Assembly: GCF_000019725.1 (NCBI RefSeq)
Contig: NC_010505.1
Location: 434,001 to 498,000, forward strand
Length of the DNA stretch: 64,000 nucleotides
Origin: Methylobacterium radiotolerans JCM 2831
GTDB taxonomy: Bacteria; Pseudomonadota; Alphaproteobacteria; Rhizobiales; Beijerinckiaceae
Direction: 5' to 3'
Shown here: positions 1-8,113 of the stretch, piece by piece
Position numbering within the stretch: position 1 is the stretch's first letter
How the letters are laid out: every line of letters starts with the position of its first letter
Notes under the pieces: model-generated
What the model saw: the letters and a program-made list of their open reading frames with translations, nothing else
What the model was told of the DNA's origin: nothing
Databases searched by the model: none
Position numbers and translations under genes: made by a program

Positions 1-1804
1 TCTCGGCGCTGCCGGTGAGGGAGACGATCCGCTTCACCTCGGAGAAGGATTTCAGCACCCGCTCGATGCGGGTGACGGTGGCGAGCGAGGCGTTCAGCGC
101 GATGCTGGGCAGCTTCTCGGAGGTGATGACGCTCGAGCCCTCCGACAACTTCGGCAGGAACTCGCCCCCGAGACGCGTGGCCATCGCGCAGGAGCCGGCG
201 AACAGGGCGACCGTCGTGAGCACGGTGACGAACGCGTGCCGCTCGGCCCAGCGCAGCACCGGCGCGTAGACACGCCGCACCGCGTGGACGAGGCGCGTCT
301 CGCGCTCATTGGCACCCCGCCCCGCGAGAAAGAGCGCCGCGAGCGCCGGCATGAGGCTCAGGGTGACGATGAGCGACGCGCCGAGCGCCAGGATCACCGT
401 GAGCGCCATCGGGGCGAACATCTTGGCGGCGACGCCTTCGAGGGCGAGGATCGGGACGTACACGATCATGATGATCGCCACCGCGAAGATCACCGGGCGG
501 GCCACCTCGGCGGCGGCGGCGCGGATGAGATCATGGGCCGGGCGGTCCGGGTGCTCGCCCCGGGCGCGGAGCACGTTCTCGATCATCACCACGGCGCCGT
601 CGACGATCAGACCGAAATCGATCGCCCCGAGGCTCATCAGGTTGCCTGACAGGCCGAGCAGCCGCATCCCGGCAAACGCCATCAGCATCGAGAGCGGGAT
701 CGCGGCGGCGACGACCATTCCTGCGCGCAGATTGCCGAGCAGCAGGAGCAGCACCACGATCACCAGCGCCGCCCCCTCGAGGAGGTTGTGCTCCACCGTG
801 CGGATGGTGCGGTCCACCAGCGGCGTGCTGCGATCGTAGAACGGGACGGTCTCGACCCCAGGCGGCAGTTGCTGGCGCAGGGCGGCGATCGTCTTCTTCA
901 CCTCCGCGACTACGGCGCTGGCATTCTCGCCGTCGCGCATCATCGCGATGCCAATGACGGTCTCGCCTTCCGCGTCGTGGGTGACGGCGCCGAGCCGGAC
1001 CTTGGGGGCCTCCTGCACCGTGCCCAGCGTGCCGCGCGTCACCGGCACACCACCGGGGCCCGTCGCGACGACGATGTTCGCGATGTCCTCCGGGCTCTTG
1101 GCGAGGCCCAGGCAGCGGATCGTCTCCTGCTGGTCGTTGTGCTCGATGTAGGCGCTGCCCCGGGCTGCGTTGTTCTCGGCGAGCGCCGTGTAGACCTGGG
1201 CCAGCGTCACGCCGTAGCGGCAAAGCGCGTCCGCCGAGACGCGGACCTCCTCGGTCGGCATCTGGCCGCCGTAGATGTTCACGTCGGCGATGCCGGAGGT
1301 GAGCTTCAGCTTCGGCGCGATGGTCCATTGCAGGATGCGCTTGAGCTGCATCGGCGTGTAGGCGGGCCCCCGCAGCTCGAACTGGTAGATCTCGCCGAGG
1401 CCGGTCGCCATCGGACCCATCTGCGAATCGCCGACTCCGGCGGGCATCAGGCTCTTGGCCTGGGGCAGGCGCTGGAACACCTCCGTCCGCGCCGCTGTGA
1501 CCGACACGGATTCGTCGAAGGTGACGTAGACCGCCGAGACGCTGGCCCGGGACGTCGAGCGGACGTTGGAGAGCCCCGGCGCGCCGGCCATCGCGTTCTC
1601 GACAGGAAAGGTGACGAGTCGCTCGACTTCCAGGGGACCGAGCCCCGGCGAGAGGGTGAGGATCATCACCCGCTTCCGCGAGATGTCCGGCACCGCGTCG
1701 ATCGAGAGTCCTTCGAGGTTGGCGATCCCGCCCGACGCCGCGGCGAGCGCGATCATCAGCACGAGGAAGCGGCGGCGGACCGAGAGGGCGATCCAGCTCT
1801 TCAT
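1..1804 (-). CDS. Heavy-metal RND efflux pump, CusA/CzcA-like (3' part outside window)
   Basis: Inner-membrane proton-driven pump subunit of a tripartite metal or cation efflux system. About 601 codons are visible, starting at an ATG 9 nt after the stop of the membrane-fusion remnant; the frame is open at base 1, so the C-terminal half lies outside. The N-terminus has the first membrane helix and then the IDAVPDIS motif typical of the CzcA/CusA group. Around residues 380-420 the motif GNLMSLGAIDFGLIVDGAVV carries the conserved acidic residues of transmembrane helix 4 used for proton relay in heavy-metal RND pumps. The visible frame has no interruption, although its fusion-protein partner is broken. 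The transported metal cannot be read from this part. Confidence 0.9.
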   Translation of the reverse strand, partial: MKSWIALSVRRRFLVLMIALAAASGGIANLEGLSIDAVPDISRKRVMILTLSPGLGPLEVERLVTFPVENAMAGAPGLSNVRSTSRASVSAVYVTFDESVSVTAARTEVFQRLPQAKSLMPAGVGDSQMGPMATGLGEIYQFELRGPAYTPMQLKRILQWTIAPKLKLTSGIADVNIYGGQMPTEEVRVSADALCRYGVTLAQVYTALAENNAARGSAYIEHNDQQETIRCLGLAKSPEDIANIVVATGPGGVPVTRGTLGTVQEAPKVRLGAVTHDAEGETVIGIAMMRDGENASAVVAEVKKTIAALRQQLPPGVETVPFYDRSTPLVDRTIRTVEHNLLEGAALVIVVLLLLLGNLRAGMVVAAAIPLSMLMAFAGMRLLGLSGNLMSLGAIDFGLIVDGAVVMIENVLRARGEHPDRPAHDLIRAAAAEVARPVIFAVAIIMIVYVPILALEGVAAKMFAPMALTVILALGASLIVTLSLMPALAALFLAGRGANERETRLVHAVRRVYAPVLRWAERHAFVTVLTTVALFAGSCAMATRLGGEFLPKLSEGSSVITSEKLPSIALNASLATVTRIERVLKSFSEVKRIVSLTGSAE

Positions 1805-1813
1805 CGCCGCCGC

Positions 1814-2730
1814 TCAATCCGTCGAGCCGATAAGGCTGCGCAGCAGGATGGCCTTCAGGCCGAAGCTGCCCGCGGTCGCAACACTCTCACCCGCCGCCAC
1901 GCCTCGGCGCACCTCCACCCAGTCGGTGCGCTGGATGCCCAGCGTCAGGGCCCGCCGCTCGAACCTGTCCGGGGCCGTGCGCACGAAGGCGATGGGGCCG
2001 GTGTCCGTCTGCTGCACGGCCGCCGCCGGGATGGTCACGCCGTCGCGACCGAGATCAGCCGCGACCGTCACCGAGACGAAAAGGTTGGCGCGCAGGAGAT
2101 CCTGCGGGTTGTCGAGCTCGATCCGCGCCGGAGCCGTGTTCGTCGCCGGATCGAGGGCGGCGTTGACCGAACGGATATGGCCCTCGAAGGGCGGATGGCC
2201 GGGCCGGGCTCTCCACCGAGACCGCATTCCCGGCCTTCACCCGGGAGATATCGGCCCCGTAGAGGTTCGCCAGCACGACGACACGGGTGGGATCGGCCAC
2301 CGTAAAGGCGTCGCGCCCGGTATCGACCACCTCGCCCAGGGTGATGCCGACGCTCGTCACCACGCCGGCAATCGGCGTGACCACGGCGCTGGTGCCCGGC
2401 GCGGCGCCCTCGGCCGGGGCGAGGCGCTGGTACTGCGACCGGTACATCTCCGCGTTCGCCTGCGCAGACTTGACCGCCGCCTGTGCTTTGGCGAGATCGA
2501 CCTGCCGCCGCTCGACCTCGGCTTGCGCCACGCCACCGAATATCAGCTGCTCCAGCCCACGCTTCACCTGTAGCGCTGCCACCGCCTCGGAGGCCCGCGC
2601 CTCGCCGAGGGCGGCTTCAGCCGCCTGGAGCCCGTTGCGGGCGTCGAGGAGGAAGGCGGCATCGAGGGTCGCGAGCGTCTGCCCCGCCGTCACCCGGTCC
2701 CGGGCCGGACGGCGAGGCTCAGCACACGTC
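1814..2730 (-). pseudogene. Remnant of RND membrane-fusion (adaptor) protein, 5'-truncated and frameshifted
   Basis: Periplasmic adaptor of the adjacent RND pump, CusB/CzcB-like. Readable pieces in order are GRVLSLAVRPG (lipoyl-like hairpin entry), DRVTAGQTLATLDAAF, a long alpha-helical hairpin, TPIAGVVTSVGITLGEVV, and a beta-barrel part ending LLRSLIGSTD. They lie in different frames. One shift near 2700 looks like a G lost from a run (GGGACC where the frame needs GGGGACC). A second lies near 2200-2215 in a GC-rich run, between NAVSVESPAR and PGHPPFEG. The start codon and signal peptide are missing, and homology stops abruptly near 2730 where a histidine kinase fragment begins on the other strand. 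It is probably non-functional unless both shifts are sequencing errors. Confidence 0.8.
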
Positions 2731-2732
2731 CC

Positions 2733-3008
2733 TGCGTGCGCGGCTTCTTCGAGCCCGAGGCCGAAGAGAGCGGCGTCCGGCTCGTCCTCTCGGCTGTGGG
2801 ACCTTTCACCGTCCACGGCGACCGGGACCTCTGCTTCAAGGCCCTGTCGAATCTCATCGACAATGCCGTGAAGTTCACGCCCCCGGGAGGGACTGTCCGG
2901 GTCGCGGTCGCCTGGACCGGCCAAGCGATCGAGGTGGCCGTGGAGGATACCGGCCCAGGCCTGCCGGCGAGCGAGCACGACATCTGCGGTCCCGCCGCGA
3001 CGCGTTGA
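2733..3008 (+). pseudogene. Fragment of sensor histidine kinase ATPase domain
   Basis: About 90 codons match the C-terminal ATP-binding domain of an EnvZ/BaeS-type histidine kinase. The N box is LSNLIDNAVKFTPPGG and the G1 box is DTGPGLPASEHD; the sequence then diverges and stops at 3006-3008. The dimerisation/phosphoacceptor domain, sensor domain and the end of the catalytic domain are absent. The 5' edge abuts the truncated adaptor gene on the opposite strand, so both genes lost their 5' ends together. The terminal TGA lies inside the FixK-type box of the next gene. Not expected to encode a working kinase. Confidence 0.75.
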
Positions 3009-3018
3009 TCCAGCGCAA
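3005..3018 (+). promoter_or_regulatory. FixK-type box TTGATCCAGCGCAA
   Basis: Matches TTG(A/C)-N6-(T/G)CAA exactly. Its centre is about 61 nt ahead of the P-type ATPase start at 3073, as expected for a class II Crp/Fnr promoter with a short leader. Confidence 0.75.
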
Positions 3019-3072
3019 GGCCTGCAAAGCCGGACCGAGCTCATCTCGTAGGCTCGAACGGGAGGGGCAGAC

Positions 3073-4998
3073 ATGAAGTCGTCAGCCCTAAGCTCGCCCG
3101 AGACGGATCGACCGGTGGCCGCCGGATGGACGCCGGGCGTGCACGGGTGGCTTGCAGCCCTGCCGCTTGCCGGCCTCTGTGTCGGCTTGGCTGTGCAGGT
3201 CTTCGGTCGGGCAGATATCGCGGCGGCGGCCTGGACCCTCGCGACCCTGGCGGTCCTCGGAGCCCTCGTATTCCAGATTGTTACGAGCCTGGCGAAGGGC
3301 GACGTTGGGCTCGACCTCGTCGCCCTGCTCTCGATGGGCGGCGCGCTCGCGCTTTCGCAGCCGCTGGCCGGCGCCGTCATCGCCCTGATGTACGCCGGCG
3401 GCCAGTCGTTGGAGGCGTACGCGTCCGGCCGTGCCGGCAGGGCCATGACCGCGCTGATCGCGCGCCAGCCCCGGACCGCCCTGCGCGAGGACGGCGGGGT
3501 GCTGACGGAGGTGCCCCTTGCGGCGTTGGTCCCGGGAGACCGCATCCTCGTGCGCGTCGGCGACGTCGTGCCGGTGGACGGCCGGGTCGCCGCAGGCCGC
3601 GCCGTGCTCGACCGTTCGAGCCTGACCGGCGAGGCGCTGCCCGTCACCGCCCTCGCGAACGAGCCCGTGCTGAGCGGGACGGTGAACGCGGGCACGCCGT
3701 TCACGCTGGTCGCAGATCGGCCCGCGGCCGAGAGCACGTATGCCGGGATCATCCGTCTCGTGGATGCGGCGCAGGCCCGAAAGGCGCCGATGGCCCGCTT
3801 GGCGGACCGGTACGGGCTCGCCTTCCTCATGCTCACACTGCTGCTGGCCGGAGGCGCTTGGCTCGCCACCGACGACCCCGTTCGGGCGCTGGCCGTGCTG
3901 GTCGTCGCCACCCCGTGCCCGCTGATCCTGGCGGTGCCCGTTGCGCTCGTCTCCGGCCTCTCCCGCGCCGCCGGCATCGGCGTCCTCATCAAGGGCGGTG
4001 GTGCCCTTGAGATGTTGGCCAAGGTCCGCGTCCTGGTCGTCGACAAAACCGGCACCTTGACCCACGGCACCGCCCGGATGGTGGCCCTGCGGACCCTCGG
4101 CGCCGTTGACGAGGACGAGGTGCTCGGGCTCGCGGCGTCCCTCGAACAAGCCTCGGGCCACCCGGTTGGGCAGGCTGTGGTGAAAGAGGCGCGCCAACGC
4201 GGCCTGACGCTCTCGCAACCCGAGGCCGTCGAGGAGACGCCTGGAGAAGGCGTGACCGGTCTCGTGGAGGGGCGGCACCTCGTTGTTGGGGGTCTGCACC
4301 TGATGCAAATTCACGGGATCGACTTCCGAATACCGGACGAGGCGCGAGGCCTGGCGGCAACCGCGGCGACGGTGCTGGTCGCCATCGACGGCGCGCCGGC
4401 CGCCGTCCTGGAGTTCGCCGACCCGCTCCGTGCGGACGGCGGCAGCGCGCTTCTCGAACTGCGCGCGTGCGGCATCGAGCGGGTGTTGCTCGCGACCGGA
4501 GACCGTCGCATCGTCGCCGAGGCGCTCGTCGCTGGTCTGCCTGTAGACGCCGTCGCCGCCGACCTCGACCCGACGGCGAAGACGGACACCGTGGCCGCCG
4601 AGCGCCGCAACGGGCCCGTGATGATGATCGGCGACGGGGTGAACGACGCGCCGGCCTTGGCGGCCGCCGATCTCGGCGTGGCACTCGGCGCCAGGGGCGC
4701 TGCGGCCGCGGCCGAAGCCGCGGACGTCGTCCTGCTGGTCGACAGCCTGGCCCCGCTGCCCGATGCCATCCGCATCGCCAAGCGGACCCGCACCATCGCG
4801 CTTCAGAGCGTATGGATCGGCATCGGCCTGTCGCTCGCCGGCATGATCGCGGCGGCGCTGGGTTACCTCACACCCCTCCAGGGCGCGTTGCTCCAAGAGC
4901 TCATCGACGTGGCGGTCATCCTCAACGCCATGCGGGCGCTCGGCGGTCCCCGAGACGCTCGCAAGCCCGCGGCGCGATCAGTTGCGCGGCATCTATGA
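3073..4998 (+). CDS. Heavy-metal P1B-type ATPase with TPCP motif
   Basis: Membrane ATPase exporting a transition metal ion; 641 aa. Visible motifs are actuator LTGEALP (about residue 182), the transmembrane metal site ATPCPLILAVPVAL (about 278), phosphorylation DKTGTLT (about D323) and hinge GDGVNDAPAL (about 520). The metal site is TPC rather than CPC, so this is not a standard copper or zinc/cadmium exporter. TPC ATPases form a minor P1B group linked to iron or nickel in rhizobia (family knowledge; specificity here is inferred). There is no N-terminal HMA domain and no C-terminal hemerythrin-like extension. The start follows GGGAGG. A FixK box 61 nt upstream predicts low-oxygen induction. 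First intact gene of the island. Confidence 0.88.
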   Translation: MKSSALSSPETDRPVAAGWTPGVHGWLAALPLAGLCVGLAVQVFGRADIAAAAWTLATLAVLGALVFQIVTSLAKGDVGLDLVALLSMGGALALSQPLAGAVIALMYAGGQSLEAYASGRAGRAMTALIARQPRTALREDGGVLTEVPLAALVPGDRILVRVGDVVPVDGRVAAGRAVLDRSSLTGEALPVTALANEPVLSGTVNAGTPFTLVADRPAAESTYAGIIRLVDAAQARKAPMARLADRYGLAFLMLTLLLAGGAWLATDDPVRALAVLVVATPCPLILAVPVALVSGLSRAAGIGVLIKGGGALEMLAKVRVLVVDKTGTLTHGTARMVALRTLGAVDEDEVLGLAASLEQASGHPVGQAVVKEARQRGLTLSQPEAVEETPGEGVTGLVEGRHLVVGGLHLMQIHGIDFRIPDEARGLAATAATVLVAIDGAPAAVLEFADPLRADGGSALLELRACGIERVLLATGDRRIVAEALVAGLPVDAVAADLDPTAKTDTVAAERRNGPVMMIGDGVNDAPALAAADLGVALGARGAAAAAEAADVVLLVDSLAPLPDAIRIAKRTRTIALQSVWIGIGLSLAGMIAAALGYLTPLQGALLQELIDVAVILNAMRALGGPRDARKPAARSVARHL

Positions 4999-5021
4999 GG
5001 CCGGTCGACGGCCCGCGGGGC

Positions 5022-5035
5022 TTGCGATGGATCAA
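5022..5035 (+). promoter_or_regulatory. FixK-type box TTGCGATGGATCAA
   Basis: Exact TTGC-N6-TCAA match, centred about 70 nt ahead of the universal stress protein start at 5099. The same 14-mer recurs at 36596-36609 ahead of a paralogous gene. Confidence 0.75.
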
Positions 5036-5098
5036 GGCGACCCGTTCCAACCAGGACCAGGCTTCCCTCGTCGGCATCGACGCACAACGGAGGCCGCC

Positions 5099-5911
5099 AT
5101 GGACTACGCGAACATCCTCGTGCCCGGCGACCTCGGCGAGGCCGCACCGGATCGGATACGGCTCGCCGCCGACCTGGCCCGACGCTTCGGGGCGACCCTG
5201 ACGGGTGTGGCCGCCCACACTGTGCCGGCCCCAATCTTGGTCCGGGATGTCTACGATGCCATCGACCAAGAAGGCCGCAACACGGCGCAGATACAAGCGA
5301 TGCTGGAACAGGCGCACGCGTCGTTCGAACGCTTCGCCGGGGACGGTATTCCCACCGACTGGCGCTGGTGCTTCGCCGACGCCACCGCACATCTCATCGA
5401 GCAGGCGCGCGCCGCGGACCTCGTGGTCGTGAGCCGGAAGGGTCCCGGCGACGAGGATCCGGGGCCTCTCGGCGTGCCGCCCGGGCCCGTGCTCATGGAG
5501 GCAGGCAGGCCGGTCCTGGTCGTGCCGCCGAGGACCGCGCACCTGAAGGCGGCGCGCATCTTGGTCGCCTGGAAGGATAGCCCCGAAGCACGACGGGCGG
5601 TGTCGGCCGCGCTGCCACTCATCCGGGAGGCGGACCAGGTCCTCGTCGCGACGGTCGGCACGGACGCACACCTTAAGGGCGTGGAAGACGTCGCCTACCA
5701 CCTCGCGCGGCACGGTGCCCACGTCCTACCGCACCGCCTGCACACAAAGGACGACGACGGCTCGGAGATCCTGCGCTTCGCCCTGATGCAGGACGCCGAC
5801 CTGATCGTCCTCGGCGCCTACGGCCATTCCCGGTTGCGGGAGTGGATATTCGGCGGCGTGACGCGAGACCTCTTGGACCGCTCCCCCCTCTGCAGCCTGA
5901 TGTGCCATTGA
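5099..5911 (+). CDS. Tandem-domain universal stress protein (USP 1)
   Basis: Cytoplasmic stress protein of 270 aa with two UspA-like domains. The N-terminal domain begins with YANILVPGDLG. The second begins near residue 150 with AARILVAWKDSPEARRAV and ends with the nucleotide-binding loop GAYGHSRLREWIFGGVT, which fits G-x2-G-x9-G-(S/T), so ATP binding is likely. The ATG at 5099 is preferred over upstream in-frame starts because ACGGAGG sits correctly spaced ahead of it and homology begins there. Its stop overlaps the ATG of a small cytochrome c gene (TGATG), so the two are probably translationally coupled. USP 4 at 36677 has the same arrangement. Confidence 0.9.
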   Translation: MDYANILVPGDLGEAAPDRIRLAADLARRFGATLTGVAAHTVPAPILVRDVYDAIDQEGRNTAQIQAMLEQAHASFERFAGDGIPTDWRWCFADATAHLIEQARAADLVVVSRKGPGDEDPGPLGVPPGPVLMEAGRPVLVVPPRTAHLKAARILVAWKDSPEARRAVSAALPLIREADQVLVATVGTDAHLKGVEDVAYHLARHGAHVLPHRLHTKDDDGSEILRFALMQDADLIVLGAYGHSRLREWIFGGVTRDLLDRSPLCSLMCH

Positions 5912-6237
5912 TGCCCAGCAGGCGTCTCTTGCTCGGCGCGAGCATCGCGCTCCGACTGCTCGCCGGGCCTGCGGCGGCGGAAGAGGCTTCCGCCGCGCGC
6001 GGCCGCGCCCTGGCGGGCATCGTCTGCGCGCGCTGTCACGCCGTCCGCATGACGGGCGCGAGCCCTATGCGTGAGGCGCCGCCGTTCCGCTCGCTCGCCG
6101 AGCGCTTTCCCATAGGCGACCTTGCCGACGTCCTAGATGAAGGCGTCGAACGCCGGCATCCGGCCATGCCGGACTTCCGGCTCGATCCGAGCGATGCGGC
6201 CGACCTGACGGTCTATATGCGGACGCTGAGGCGGTGA
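5911..6237 (+). CDS. Small periplasmic c-type cytochrome
   Basis: Exported mono-heme cytochrome of 108 aa. Residues 1-23 form a signal peptide ending near AAA. The heme site is CARCH (about residues 39-43) and a candidate distal ligand is the Met of HPAMPDF. It is much shorter than respiratory cytochrome c domains fused to oxidases, so a soluble electron carrier is the simplest reading; its partner is not identifiable. The start overlaps the USP 1 stop. Closely similar in layout to the gene at 37492 (HPSMPEF, CARCH), which also follows a USP gene with the same overlap. Confidence 0.85.
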   Translation: MPSRRLLLGASIALRLLAGPAAAEEASAARGRALAGIVCARCHAVRMTGASPMREAPPFRSLAERFPIGDLADVLDEGVERRHPAMPDFRLDPSDAADLTVYMRTLRR

Positions 6238-6317
6238 GACGGACGTCAAAGCGCCGGCAGCCGGACACCAAGGGCGAGGGTTCGACGGGACGCCGAGTCC
6301 CGAAGGGGACGAGCACC

Positions 6318-6749
6318 ATGGAAGGGTCGCTTCTCTACGTCAGCCGGCGGATGTCCTCCGACGTTGAGATCCGGAACATCGTCGAGACGTCGCTGGCCAG
6401 AAACGCACAACTCGGCATCACCGGAGCACTCGTCGCGTCGCGCGAGCGTTTCGCACAGATACTCGAAGGCTCCCGCGCCGCGGTGGACGCGCTGATGGAC
6501 AGCATCCGGCGCGATCGGCGCCATGCAGGCGTGGAGGTGCTGGTCTACGATGACATCGACAGGCGGCGCTTCGCGGACTGGACCCTGGCCTATTCCGGCG
6601 CCTCCGTTTTCGTCGATGGGCTGATCGGAACTCTGACCGAGCGCGCCACGCCCCTGCCGCATCGAGGCGACGTGCACCGCTTGATCCAGGCCATTGGGGA
6701 ACTCGCGCGTGCACGAATTTGGCGGCCCGGCAAGCTCGGGCCGCCGTAG
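6318..6749 (+). CDS. BLUF-domain blue-light sensor
   Basis: 143 aa protein matching the BLUF (flavin blue-light) fold: SLLYVSRR with the photoactive Tyr near residue 7, RNAQLGITGALV with the flavin-contacting Asn, and FAQILEG with the key Gln near residue 50. The later FADWTLAY keeps the Trp but has Leu where many BLUF proteins have Met. No effector domain follows, so it is a short single-domain type acting through a partner. It lies 80 nt after the cytochrome gene and may be cotranscribed with the USP 1 operon; I saw no separate FixK box. The ATG at 6318 is chosen because homology begins there and GGGGA precedes it. Confidence 0.85.
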   Translation: MEGSLLYVSRRMSSDVEIRNIVETSLARNAQLGITGALVASRERFAQILEGSRAAVDALMDSIRRDRRHAGVEVLVYDDIDRRRFADWTLAYSGASVFVDGLIGTLTERATPLPHRGDVHRLIQAIGELARARIWRPGKLGPP

Positions 6750-6765
6750 GCCGTGCGCGGCCCCT

Positions 6766-6975
6766 TTACTCAACGAAGCTCCAGCCAGCCCCAAGCGCGG
6801 CGCGCTCTTCCTCGTTCAGCGGGCCGGCCCATTCTATCCTGTTCGGTGCACGGACCTGGGGTGGCGCTTCGTCGACCTTCGACTGCGTCGCAGCCGGCTC
6901 GGAGAGGCGCCCGCGTTTACGCGACCGAAAAACCCGGCCTTTCGCAACGTTCCGTTGAGGATCTCGCTCCGTCAT
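6766..6975 (-). CDS. Small basic protein of unknown function
   Basis: 69 aa, not recognised. The N-terminal half is highly basic (NVAKGRVFRSRKRGR) and the C-terminal half is acidic and proline-containing (IEWAGPLNEEERAAL). GGAGG lies 7 nt before the ATG, which supports a real gene. It follows USP 2 on the same strand by 16 nt and may be its last cotranscribed gene. No membrane segment or signal peptide. Confidence 0.5.
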   Translation of the reverse strand: MTERDPQRNVAKGRVFRSRKRGRLSEPAATQSKVDEAPPQVRAPNRIEWAGPLNEEERAALGAGWSFVE

Positions 6976-6991
6976 CGTCGTCCTCCAGGCT

Positions 6992-7852
6992 TCAGCGAGA
7001 AAGGAACAGGGCTGCCGGGCTGCCCCTGAGGAAAGAGCGCGTGACGCCACCGAAGAAGTATTCGCGGGTTGGGGAGTGCCGGTAGGCACCCATGACGATC
7101 ATGTCGGCCCGGAACAAGCCGGCCTGGGCGCGCAACGTATCGGCGACGCTATCCCGCTTCGGAAGATCATTGACGCTGACATTCACCCCATGCCGGGCGA
7201 GGTGGGGCGCGAACTCGGCGCCCGGCACCGCTTCGTGGATTTCCGCTTCGGTGCCGACCGAGACGATCTCGACCGCCTCGGCTGAACGCAGGAACGGTAA
7301 GGCGTCGTTGGCGGCCCGAGCGGCCTGGGCGCTGCCGTCCCAGGCGACGATGATCCGCCGCGCGACGAAGGCGTCGCGTCCCGGCGGGACGGCGATGACC
7401 GGCCGACCGCTGTGGAAAAGCGCCTTCTCGACCATCTCGCGGTCGAGGTCGTACGTCCGCGGACCGATGTCCAGGACCGTCAGGTCGTACAGGCGCGCGC
7501 GCGTGGCGAGACGGCTCACGATCTCCGGATAGGGCAGGCTCGGCGCCTCGGTCGTGCAGACCACGCCGGCCTGCGCGGCGTCCCCGGCCGAGCGCTCGGC
7601 GATGGAGCGGGCCAGTTCGTCGAGCCGTCGGTCCACGACCGACACGCCTTCGTAGTCAAACTCGCCGAGCCAGGCGTCATCGCCCGACAGGCGCCACGAG
7701 GCCGACTGAACGGTGAGGTGAGCGCCGGCGGCCTTGGCCAAGGTCAGGCCGTATCCGATGGCCGACGAGGCTTCCTCACGCTCGCCCTCCACGGCGGTTC
7801 CGACGAGGATGTCTCGGATGCCCGCGAGGGGCGAAGGGCTAGGTCTGGACAT
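6992..7852 (-). CDS. Tandem-domain universal stress protein (USP 2)
   Basis: 286 aa with two UspA-like halves, starting SRPSPSPLAGIRDILVG. The second half begins with ARRIIVAWDGSAQAARAA. The nucleotide loop reads GAYRHSPTREYFFGGVT: the second glycine of G-x2-G-x9-G is replaced by Arg, as in USP 3 (17564), so nucleotide binding may be altered. USP 2 and USP 3 form a separate subgroup in the window (shared PLAxxRDILV start, HGVNVSVN). The ATG at 7852 follows GGAGA; a longer frame upstream lacks homology. A FixK box is centred 62 nt upstream. Confidence 0.88.
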   Translation of the reverse strand: MSRPSPSPLAGIRDILVGTAVEGEREEASSAIGYGLTLAKAAGAHLTVQSASWRLSGDDAWLGEFDYEGVSVVDRRLDELARSIAERSAGDAAQAGVVCTTEAPSLPYPEIVSRLATRARLYDLTVLDIGPRTYDLDREMVEKALFHSGRPVIAVPPGRDAFVARRIIVAWDGSAQAARAANDALPFLRSAEAVEIVSVGTEAEIHEAVPGAEFAPHLARHGVNVSVNDLPKRDSVADTLRAQAGLFRADMIVMGAYRHSPTREYFFGGVTRSFLRGSPAALFLSR

Positions 7853-7907
7853 GGATGTTCTCCGGGTTCCGCCGTCCCATGGTTCCTCTAGTCGCGACCG
7901 CGCCGCT

Positions 7908-7921
7908 TTGATCCACCTCAA
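7908..7921 (-). promoter_or_regulatory. FixK-type box TTGATCCACCTCAA
   Basis: Exact match, 62 nt ahead of USP 2 on the minus strand. It is also about 200 nt ahead of fixL on the plus strand, so feedback on fixLJ is possible but the distance favours USP 2. Confidence 0.72.
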
Positions 7922-8113
7922 GCGTCTCGGGTGACGCGGTATCATTGCCGGTTCGGCCCAAAGAACTACTCGACCCCGGCGGCGAATACGCACCGGCGGC
8001 TGTTCCCCGCCCCGGAATCGCAGTAATGACCAGGCACGCGATGCAGCCGCCCCGCGGTCGGACACAGACGAGTTCCACGACGGCCGCACGAAGGACTTTC
8101 ACGGGTGCGCTCG

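Noticed and set aside
531-1817. 428-codon minus-strand frame rich in Arg and Pro over the RND pump
   Set aside because: It is a shadow of the true pump frame, which starts at 1804 and carries the membrane helices and family motifs.
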